From Porphyrobacter sp. IPPAS B-1204 (GTDB lineage Bacteria; Pseudomonadota; Alphaproteobacteria; Sphingomonadales; Sphingomonadaceae), in NCBI GenBank assembly GCA_003724185.1, contig RHGM01000001.1, positions 434,001-498,000 on the forward strand: 64,000 nt of DNA. Direction: 5' to 3'. Below the pieces are notes generated by a model. The model saw only the letters and a program-made list of their open reading frames with translations. It did not search any database and was not told the DNA's origin. A program made the position numbers and the translations under genes. Shown piece by piece: positions 57,445-64,000 of this stretch (within the stretch, counting starts at the first letter, position 1; the number at the start of each line of letters is the position of its first letter).

Positions 57445-57497
57445 TCGCCTGACCCGACTTCATATCTGATAGCATCAAGTTTCAGGAACCCATTCCA

Positions 57498-58736
57498 ATG
57501 GCCACCGAAATCAAAGTCCCCGTCCTCGGCGAATCCGTCACCGAAGGCACGATTGCCGAATGGCTCAAGCAGCCGGGCGAAGCGGTTGCCGCTGACGAGC
57601 CGATTTGCAGCCTTGAAACCGACAAGGTCGCGGTTGACGTGCCCTCGCCCGTCGCCGGCGTTATGTCCGAACACCGCGTCGCGGTGGGTGATACGGTCGA
57701 AGTCGGCGCGGTGATCGCGGTGATCGAGGAAGGCGCGACCGCTGGCGCGGCGCCCGCGCCTGCGCCTGCCGCCGCCAAGACCGACACCCCTGCCCCCGCG
57801 GCAAGCGAAGACGTGTCCGGCGCGGCGATGACCATGTCGCCAGCCGTGCGCCGTGCGGTGCTGGAACACGGCGTCGACCCTTCCACCATCAAGGGCACCG
57901 GCAAGGATGGCCGGTTGACCAAGGAAGACGTTCTCGCGGCGGCGGAAGCCAAGGCCAAGGGCACCCCTGCCCCCGCGCCAGCGCCCACCCCGGCCCCCGC
58001 TGCTGCTGCTGCTGCCCCCGCTTCCACCGGCGGCGCGCGCGGCGAGGAGCGGGTCAAGATGACCCGCATGCGCCAGACCATCGCCAAGCGTTTGAAGAGC
58101 GCGCAGGATAATGCAGCCCTGCTCACCACCTTCAACGATTGCGACATGAGCGCGGTCATGGAAGCGCGCGACAAGTACAAGGACCTGTTCGCCAAGAAGC
58201 ATGACATCCGCCTCGGCTTCATGGGCTTCTTCGCCAAGGCGGCCTGCCTCGCGCTGAAGGACGTGCCAAGCGTCAACGCCTATATCGAGGGCGATGAGAT
58301 CGTCTATCACGACTATGTCGATATTTCGGTCGCGGTGTCTGCGCCCAACGGCCTCGTCGTCCCCGTCATCCGTGATGCCGACAAGAAGGGCTTTGCCCGG
58401 ATCGAACAGGACATCGCCGACTTCGGCAAGCGCGCCAAGGAAGGCACGCTCAAGATGGAAGACATGACCGGCGGCACCTTTACCATTTCGAATGGCGGTG
58501 TGTTCGGAAGTCTGATGTCGACCCCGATCATCAACCCGCCGCAGAGCGCGGTGCTGGGCCTCCACCGGATCGAAGACCGTCCGGTTGTCCGCAATGGCCA
58601 GATCGTGATCCGCCCGATGATGTATCTGGCGCTCAGCTACGACCACCGCCTGATCGACGGGCGCGAGGCGGTGACGGCGCTGAAGATAATCAAGGAAGCG
58701 ATCGAGGATCCGACGCGGATGCTGATCGATCTTTAA
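57498..58736 (+). CDS. sucB: 2-oxoglutarate dehydrogenase E2 (dihydrolipoyl succinyltransferase)
   Basis: Core of the 2-oxoglutarate dehydrogenase complex. 412 residues in three parts: an N-terminal lipoyl domain with the lipoyl lysine in [10 protein letters not shown], an E3-binding domain ([29 protein letters not shown]), and a C-terminal catalytic domain with [13 protein letters not shown], which holds the active-site His and Asp. Ala/Pro-rich linkers ([17 protein letters not shown]) join them. It follows sucA closely and precedes lpd, separated by a REP hairpin pair. Confidence 0.97.
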   Translation: MATEIKVPVLGESVTEGTIAEWLKQPGEAVAADEPICSLETDKVAVDVPSPVAGVMSEHRVAVGDTVEVGAVIAVIEEGATAGAAPAPAPAAAKTDTPAPAASEDVSGAAMTMSPAVRRAVLEHGVDPSTIKGTGKDGRLTKEDVLAAAEAKAKGTPAPAPAPTPAPAAAAAAPASTGGARGEERVKMTRMRQTIAKRLKSAQDNAALLTTFNDCDMSAVMEARDKYKDLFAKKHDIRLGFMGFFAKAACLALKDVPSVNAYIEGDEIVYHDYVDISVAVSAPNGLVVPVIRDADKKGFARIEQDIADFGKRAKEGTLKMEDMTGGTFTISNGGVFGSLMSTPIINPPQSAVLGLHRIEDRPVVRNGQIVIRPMMYLALSYDHRLIDGREAVTALKIIKEAIEDPTRMLIDL

Positions 58737-58744
58737 TCTCATGA

Positions 58745-58774
58745 CCGTTCGGGCTGAGCTTGTCGAAGCCCTGC
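58745..58774 (+). repeat. REP-like hairpin, left copy
   Basis: A 30-base element CCGTTCGGGCTGAGCTTGTC (first 20 bases) with an internal hairpin GGGCT/AGCCC. It is the inverted partner of 58809-58838. It lies between sucB and lpd. Confidence 0.85.
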
Positions 58775-58808
58775 TCTTTCTTCTGGAGCGACGGTCCCCA
58801 AGTGAAGT

Positions 58809-58838
58809 GCAGCCCTTCGACAAGCTCAGGGCGAACGG
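58809..58838 (-). repeat. REP-like hairpin, right copy
   Basis: Reverse-complementing gives the same 30-base frame as 58745-58774 with four changes, which are two compensating pairs (GG..CC versus CC..GG) inside the hairpin stem. Paired inverted copies between sucB and lpd, 12-41 bases before the lpd start. Confidence 0.85.
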
Positions 58839-58849
58839 AGTTTTTGGAA

Positions 58850-60256
58850 ATGGCTGACCATTCCTACGATTACGACGTCCTCATCATCGGTGCCGGCCCC
58901 GGCGGCTATGTCGCGGCGATCCGCGCCGCGCAGCTTGGGCTGAAGACCGCCTGCGTTGAATCGCGCGCCACGCTCGGTGGCACCTGCCTCAATGTCGGGT
59001 GCATCCCCTCCAAGGCCCTGCTGCACGGTTCGGAGCTGTTCGATGAGGCCGCAGGCGGCCATTTCGCCACCTGGGGCATCACCGCCACGCCGACGCTCGA
59101 CCTCGGCAAGATGATGGCCGAAAAGACCAAGGCCGTGGGCGAGCTGACCGGCGGGATCGAATTTCTGTTCAAGAAGAACAAGGTCACCTGGCTCAAGGGC
59201 CACGCCGCCTTCGAGGACGCGCACACGGTCAAGGTTGGCGGCGAAACCTACACCGCCAAGGACATCGTAATCGCCACCGGCTCCTCGGTCACGCCCCTCC
59301 CCGGCGTCACCGTAGACAACGCGGGCAAGCGGATCGTTGACAGCACCGGCGCGCTCGAACTGGACGAAGTGCCCGAACACCTCGTGGTGATCGGCGGCGG
59401 CGTGATCGGGCTGGAACTCGGCTCGGTGTGGCGGCGCTTGGGTGCCAAGGTCACCGTGGTCGAATTCCTCGACCAGCTGCTGCCCGGCCTTGATGGCGAT
59501 GTGCGCAAGGAAGCGGGCAAGATCTTCAAGAAGCAGGGCATGAACATGATGCTCGGCCACAAGGTCACCGGTGCGAAGGTGAACGGCACAACCGTCACCC
59601 TGACCATCGAGAAAGCCGCAGGCGGCGATGAACAGACCATCGAAGCCAGCCACGTGCTGGTCGCCATCGGCCGCCGTCCCAACACCGAAGGGTTGGCGCT
59701 CGACAAGGCGGGACTCACCACCAACGCGCGCGGGCAGGTCGAAATCGACCATGATTTCCGCACCTCCGTTCCCAACATCTGGGGGATCGGCGATGTCGTC
59801 CCCGGCCCGATGCTCGCCCACAAGGCCGAGGATGAAGGCATCGCCGTGGCCGAGAATATCGCGGGCCTGACCGGCATTGTGAACCACGATGTCATCCCCA
59901 ACGTCGTCTACACCGCGCCCGAAATCGCGGGCGTGGGCATCACCGAGGAACAGGCCAAGGAACGCGGGCTCGGTGTCAAGGTCGGCAAGTTCCCGATGAT
60001 GGCCAACAGCCGCGCCAAGGCGAACCGCGACACCGAGGGCTTTGTGAAGGTGATCGCCGATGCCGACACCGACCGGGTGCTGGGCGTATGGATCATCGCC
60101 AGCCTTGCAGGCACGATGATCGCCGAGGCCTGCGTGGCGATGGAATTCGGCGCGACATCCGAAGACATCGCCTACACCTGCCACGCCCACCCGACCCACG
60201 CCGAAGCGCTGAAGGAAGCGGCGATGGCGGTGACGGGCAAGCCGATCCACATGTGA
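58850..60256 (+). CDS. lpd: Dihydrolipoyl dehydrogenase (E3)
   Basis: Flavoprotein that reoxidises dihydrolipoyl groups of the 2-oxoglutarate dehydrogenase complex with NAD+. The 468-residue product starts MADHSYDYDVLIIGAGPGGY (FAD-binding GxGxxG) and has the redox disulfide pair C46 and C51 (GGTCLNVGCIPSK), the NAD motif VIGGGVIGLELGSVW and the C-terminal CHAHPTHAEALKEA with the active-site His and Glu. Last gene of the TCA run; the REP pair upstream may separate its transcript or protect it. Confidence 0.97.
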   Translation: MADHSYDYDVLIIGAGPGGYVAAIRAAQLGLKTACVESRATLGGTCLNVGCIPSKALLHGSELFDEAAGGHFATWGITATPTLDLGKMMAEKTKAVGELTGGIEFLFKKNKVTWLKGHAAFEDAHTVKVGGETYTAKDIVIATGSSVTPLPGVTVDNAGKRIVDSTGALELDEVPEHLVVIGGGVIGLELGSVWRRLGAKVTVVEFLDQLLPGLDGDVRKEAGKIFKKQGMNMMLGHKVTGAKVNGTTVTLTIEKAAGGDEQTIEASHVLVAIGRRPNTEGLALDKAGLTTNARGQVEIDHDFRTSVPNIWGIGDVVPGPMLAHKAEDEGIAVAENIAGLTGIVNHDVIPNVVYTAPEIAGVGITEEQAKERGLGVKVGKFPMMANSRAKANRDTEGFVKVIADADTDRVLGVWIIASLAGTMIAEACVAMEFGATSEDIAYTCHAHPTHAEALKEAAMAVTGKPIHM

Positions 60257-60266
60257 TCCGGCAGAG

Positions 60267-61109
60267 GTGAGCGCCCGCGCCTTTGATCGCTGGCGGCTCA
60301 CCCTGCCCCTTGTCCTGCCTTCGCTGGGCGGACTGGCCTACCTTTATGCCTTCGGTGCGCCCGGTCGGCTGACCGCCATCAACGCAGGCGCTCTGGTGCT
60401 GGCCTTGGTCTGGGTGCTGTTCGGGCGGCTGCCTGCGGGCAGTGCCAACCGCCTCGCCCTTGCAGGCTTGGCTGCGCTCGCACTGGTGGTTCCCATCCTC
60501 CTCGGCCCCGAAGTCGGCGGCGTGTCGCGCTGGCTTCCGGCAGGGCCCGTGCTGCTGCATTCAGGCGCGCTCCTGCTGCCTCTGATAACCGTGCTGGCCG
60601 CGCGCGAACAGAAGGTCGGCCCTGCCCTGCTGGCGCTGGCGGGTGCAGGGATCGTGCTGCAACCCGATGCGGCATCGCTGCTCGCCTTGGGGCTGGCGGG
60701 CGCCGTGCTCGCTGCCATGGCGCGCAGCTTTGCCTATACCGCAGTCAGTCTTGCCGCATTGGGCCTTGCTGCTGGGACTTTCGGTGCGGGCACGCTCGAA
60801 CCGCAGATGTTCACCGAAGGCGTGCTGGCGCAGGTGCGGCAAAGCAGCCCGCTGTTCGCGCTGATACTGGCCGCCCTGCTGTTGCTCGCCCCGTTCGGCC
60901 TGCTGCCGGGCAAGGCAGGCACCCGCAGCAAGGATAGCTGCGCGCTGGCGGCGGTGATGATCGGGTTTGCGGTGGCGGCGATGCTGGCCCCCTTCCCCTT
61001 CCCCCTGATCGGGTATGGCGCATCCCCGATCCTCGGCTTCGGCCTTGCGTTGGGAGCGATTGCTGACACACCGAACCGCCACCTTTCGGGCCAGCGCCCG
61101 ATAGGCTAG
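60267..61109 (+). CDS. Polytopic membrane protein, unknown function
   Basis: A 280-residue protein with about eight hydrophobic helices and the motif GGVSRWLPAGPVLLHSGALL. This faintly recalls the wall-synthesis SEDS proteins (FtsW/RodA) in placing Arg-Trp before a helix, but it is too short and lacks their signature, so I do not assign it. Starts with a GTG at 60267, ten bases after the lpd stop; a purine-rich GCAGAG lies just before. Probably cotranscribed with lpd. Confidence 0.7.
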   Translation: MSARAFDRWRLTLPLVLPSLGGLAYLYAFGAPGRLTAINAGALVLALVWVLFGRLPAGSANRLALAGLAALALVVPILLGPEVGGVSRWLPAGPVLLHSGALLLPLITVLAAREQKVGPALLALAGAGIVLQPDAASLLALGLAGAVLAAMARSFAYTAVSLAALGLAAGTFGAGTLEPQMFTEGVLAQVRQSSPLFALILAALLLLAPFGLLPGKAGTRSKDSCALAAVMIGFAVAAMLAPFPFPLIGYGASPILGFGLALGAIADTPNRHLSGQRPIG

Positions 61110-61145
61110 CCTTCCTGCCCGACAGGCCGAACAGGGGAAACGCCG

Positions 61146-62636
61146 TTGAAAGCGCTGTACCGATTGCCGATTGCCGGAGCGCTGGCGGCCCTGTTGCTGC
61201 TCTCAGGCTGCGGCGCCACCGAAGGTGAGACAACCGGAGCGCCGCCGCGCGCGACGGATGCGATCGTCTTTCCCGATGAGCCTTCGCAGGTTGCGGTCGA
61301 TCTCAAGGTCGATCTGGCCGATCTGGAACAGGCGCTCGAACGCGAGGTGCCGCGCCAGTTGTGGCAGATCAACCAGCCGGACACCGAATGCATCGCGCCC
61401 CAAAAGATCGATCTGGCGCTGTTCAAGGTCAAATCCCCCAAAATCAAGTGCGACATCACTGGCACAGTCACCCGCGGGAGACTGCGGCTGAGCGGCAAGG
61501 GCGAGGTGTTGACCATCAGGCTGCCGGTCAGAGGCACGCTAGCGGCGCGCGATGTGGCGGGCATCTTCAAGGGCGAGACAGCGACGGGCGCGGCGGAGGT
61601 GACCCTTTCGCTCAGGCTGGATCTGACGCCCGAATGGCGGCTCGCCGCGAATACCTGGCTCGATTACCGCTGGACGCGCGAGCCGGGGATCGATTTCGCG
61701 GGGCAGCGCATCACCTTCACCTCCGAAGCCGACCGCGAACTTGGCCCGGTCAAGCGCGATGTCGAACGGATCGTCGCGCGCGAGTTGGCGCGGCTGCCGG
61801 TGCGCGACACGGCAACGCAGGGGTGGCGGCAGGGCCACGCCGTGTTCACGCTCAACGAACATGATCCGGCCGTGTGGGGCAGGCTTACGCCGCAGCAATT
61901 CCGCTTTGGCGGATACGCCGTGAACGGGCGGGCCCTGACCCTGCGATTGGGCCTTGATGCGCGGATGGAGACATTTGTCGGCATCAAGCCTGATCGTGTC
62001 GATCCGTCCGCCCTGCCGCCGCTGGCCCGCCGCGACAAGGTGGTGCGAACATCGGAACTGCACGTGCCGGTGATCGCCGATTACGCCGTGCTCGAACCCG
62101 TGGTCGCCAGGGCGCTGGCCAAGCGCGCGCAGCGGCCCTTCGTGATCGAGGGCTACGGATCGGTCACGGCGCAGTTTGACGATATCACCATCTATGGCAC
62201 CGGAGAGGGACGGATTGCGGTGGGCGGAGCCTTTGGCGCCTCGTCAGATCTGCCGATGGTCAGCAAGGCCAGCGGCAGGATCTGGCTGACCGCACGCCCG
62301 GTGAACGAGCCCAATTCGCGCAAGCTCCGCTTTGCAGAGATCCAGATCACCGGATCGACCGACATCATCGGCGAACAGTTCCTGTTCGCACTTGCCAATT
62401 CCCCCGATTTCCAGGGCGCGATCACCGATGCTCTGGCGCAGAGTTTCGAAAAGGACTTCAACGATCTGCGCGGCAAGATTGACCGGGCGTTGGCAGCGCG
62501 CAAGGGGCGTCTGACGGACTATGCCATCACCATCGACACCATCGAGACCGGGGTGATCACCGCCCATGGCGCGGGGCTGTACCTGCCCGTGGACATGACC
62601 GCACGGATCGAGGCACGGCTACGGCGGTTGAAGTGA
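61146..62636 (+). CDS. DUF4403 family lipoprotein
   Basis: A 496-residue precursor with an N-terminal signal and lipobox (LLLLSGCGATEG, lipidated Cys22). The mature part is a DUF4403 domain, a long beta-rich family with a SMP/BPI-like lipid-binding fold predicted. It is likely an envelope lipid-handling or barrier protein, but no function is established. The start is a TTG at 61146 preceded by AGGGGAAA; there is no ATG that would give a signal peptide. It follows the membrane protein by 36 bases. Confidence 0.85.
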   Translation: MKALYRLPIAGALAALLLLSGCGATEGETTGAPPRATDAIVFPDEPSQVAVDLKVDLADLEQALEREVPRQLWQINQPDTECIAPQKIDLALFKVKSPKIKCDITGTVTRGRLRLSGKGEVLTIRLPVRGTLAARDVAGIFKGETATGAAEVTLSLRLDLTPEWRLAANTWLDYRWTREPGIDFAGQRITFTSEADRELGPVKRDVERIVARELARLPVRDTATQGWRQGHAVFTLNEHDPAVWGRLTPQQFRFGGYAVNGRALTLRLGLDARMETFVGIKPDRVDPSALPPLARRDKVVRTSELHVPVIADYAVLEPVVARALAKRAQRPFVIEGYGSVTAQFDDITIYGTGEGRIAVGGAFGASSDLPMVSKASGRIWLTARPVNEPNSRKLRFAEIQITGSTDIIGEQFLFALANSPDFQGAITDALAQSFEKDFNDLRGKIDRALAARKGRLTDYAITIDTIETGVITAHGAGLYLPVDMTARIEARLRRLK

Positions 62637-62715
62637 ACAGCTAACTTGTAAGGCGGGCTTTTGCTGCGCCCCGCAGCGCTCTAGACCCGTTGCCGAGGAG
62701 ACCGGGGATCAACGC

Positions 62716-64000
62716 ATGGCCTATCCGCAACTGACCGACAAAGCCGGGGTGCTGGCGACTGCCCTCGCGATCCGCACGCGCAGGATCAGCGTTGCCGAGG
62801 CCGTGGATGCGGCGATCACCCGTGCCGGGCGGCTCGATGGTGAGATTGATGCGCTGGCTGTCCCCGATTTCGAACGCGCCTGCCAAACGGCGCGGGCGAT
62901 GGACAGCGCGCCGCGCCATCTCAACCAGCCCCTGTTCGGCGTGCCGATGACGATCAAGGAAAGCTTTGATGTCGCGGGCCTGCCGACGACTTTCGGCCAC
63001 GCTGCCTACAAGGATCAGCCCGCCACCCGCGATGCGGCGCTGGTCAGGCGATTGAAGGCGGCGGGCGCGATCATCATCGGCAAGACCAACGTGCCGGTTG
63101 ACCTGACGGACTGGCAGAGCTTCAACCCGGTCTATGGCCGCACAGTGAACCCGCACAACGCGGACCGCTCCCCGGGGGGATCGTCGGGCGGCAGCGCGGC
63201 GGCAGTGGCAGCGGGCATTGTGGCTTGCGATTTCGGCACGGATATTGGCGGGTCTGTGCGTGTGCCGGCGCATTTCTGCGGCGTGTGGGGGCACAAGACC
63301 ACTTGGGGCCTGATCCCGAAGCACGGCCACGATTTTCCCGGGATGTCGCGGCGCGAGGGCTTTGTCGCTGCCCATGACAGCCCGCTCAGCATCGCCGGGC
63401 CGCTGGCGCGCAATGCGCCCGATCTGGCGGTGCTGACCGAAGTGGGCGCGGAAGTTCCGCTGCGCCGCCATACCAAACAGCTGGCCGATTGCCGCCTGCT
63501 GGCGATCACCGATCTGCCGGGCGCGCCTGTCGATGCCAGCGTGCGCGAACCCACCGAAGCGGCGCTGGAGACCTTGGCCCGCGCAGGCGTGCGGATTGAC
63601 CGCGCCAGCCCGCTGCTGCCCGACCAGACACAGCAATATCGCGCCTATCTCAAGATGATGAACATCGTCATGGCCCGCGGCGCCCCTGCTCCCGATGGCA
63701 AGCGCGCCAGCGCGACCGATTGGTTCGACCTGCTGGACGCGCAGGCTGCCAGCATGGCGCAGTGGCAGGCTCTGTTCGAAACCTATGATTTCGTCCTTGC
63801 CCCGCCCGCGCCGGTGCTGGCCGTGCCCCATTCCGACAAGCCGGTGTTCCGCGGCACGCTATCCATCAACGGGCAGGAAGAACCGGGCAGCAGCGGCCTC
63901 ATCTGGTCCAGCATGGCGACCTTCCCCGGCCTGCCCGCCACCGTGGTCCCCATCGGCAGCGCCGCCTATCTCGGCGCGGAATTGCCCTGCGGAATGCAGG
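62716..64000 (+). CDS. Amidase signature family protein (3' truncated by window edge)
   Basis: The reading frame is open from 62716 to the last base of the window, 428 complete codons, so the gene continues beyond it. The product is an amidase-signature enzyme hydrolysing C-N amide bonds: Lys in PMTIKESFDV, the cis-Ser/nucleophile Ser pair in SPGGSSGGSAAAVAAG and DIGGSVRVPA, forming the Ser-cisSer-Lys triad. N terminus MAYPQLTDKAGVLATALAIR. Substrate unknown; not adjacent to other nitrogen-metabolism genes seen here. Confidence 0.9.
   Translation, partial: MAYPQLTDKAGVLATALAIRTRRISVAEAVDAAITRAGRLDGEIDALAVPDFERACQTARAMDSAPRHLNQPLFGVPMTIKESFDVAGLPTTFGHAAYKDQPATRDAALVRRLKAAGAIIIGKTNVPVDLTDWQSFNPVYGRTVNPHNADRSPGGSSGGSAAAVAAGIVACDFGTDIGGSVRVPAHFCGVWGHKTTWGLIPKHGHDFPGMSRREGFVAAHDSPLSIAGPLARNAPDLAVLTEVGAEVPLRRHTKQLADCRLLAITDLPGAPVDASVREPTEAALETLARAGVRIDRASPLLPDQTQQYRAYLKMMNIVMARGAPAPDGKRASATDWFDLLDAQAASMAQWQALFETYDFVLAPPAPVLAVPHSDKPVFRGTLSINGQEEPGSSGLIWSSMATFPGLPATVVPIGSAAYLGAELPCGMQ

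Noticed and set aside
60267-61109. FtsW/RodA-type wall synthase
   Set aside because: Length and signature residues do not fit; only a short Arg-Trp segment is reminiscent.

Overview
The window reads as chromosomal DNA of a GC-rich alphaproteobacterium, most likely order Sphingomonadales (Erythrobacteraceae-like). Supporting evidence: components of the CckA/CpdR cell-cycle relay, GTTC-N7-GTTC (alphaproteobacterial type) LexA boxes at recA and uvrA, sphingomonad-type families (DUF4139, DUF4403, SleB-like cell wall hydrolase, NADP-type icd next to a GNAT/nitrilase fusion), and the gene set mdh-sucD-sucA-sucB-lpd. The genus is an inference. Almost the whole window is ordinary core genome, dense and with many 4-base gene overlaps; three stretches are accessory-like.

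Layout. 1-6650: N-formylglutamate amidohydrolase (minus), cpdR-like regulator, tRNA-Val(GAC), isocitrate dehydrogenase, GNAT/nitrilase fusion, CPA2 antiporter. 6650-18605, all minus: smpB, DUF2062, cckA, two DUF4139 proteins, recA, alaS and a TonB-C-like protein. 18700-28400: M14-like deacylase, dapA, soluble lytic transglycosylase, greB, IalB-like protein, rlmN, a small secreted protein, EEP hydrolase, methyltransferase/MOSC pair, glycine-zipper protein. 28500-34000: FolM-like SDR, cytochrome b and sulfite-oxidase-like molybdoenzyme in one overlapping operon, DUF1801, Cfa-type methyltransferase, acyltransferase 3. 34000-39200: argG, a roughly 0.96-kb gene-free but strongly hairpin-rich region, RlpA-like protein, small secreted protein, SSF symporter, short hypothetical.

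39300-41400 is an AT-richer island inserted in GC-rich DNA: three genes with 4-base overlaps encoding a STAS-like/HATPase fusion, a DUF4325 STAS-like protein and a single-pass membrane protein. It looks like a self-contained partner-switch-type module of unknown output and is one of the two best candidates for undescribed biology. The other is the T-depleted, GNRA-tetraloop-rich, non-coding region after argG (about 35.4-36.0 kb), which looks like a long structured RNA that I cannot match to a known class. Downstream follow uvrA, an orphan hypothetical gene, a TIR-transmembrane-TPR protein, and a FecCD-type ABC importer operon.

50480-64000: cell wall hydrolase, a short hypothetical, then the TCA block mdh - [REP-flanked GIY-YIG gene] - sucD - sucA - sucB - [REP hairpin pair] - lpd, followed by a membrane protein, a DUF4403 lipoprotein and an amidase running off the right edge. 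The TCA genes (icd, mdh, sucD, sucA, sucB, lpd) account for much of the 2-oxoglutarate segment of the cycle; sucC is not in the window. cckA and cpdR, both in this window, act in one known phosphorelay, and recA and uvrA share an SOS operator type.
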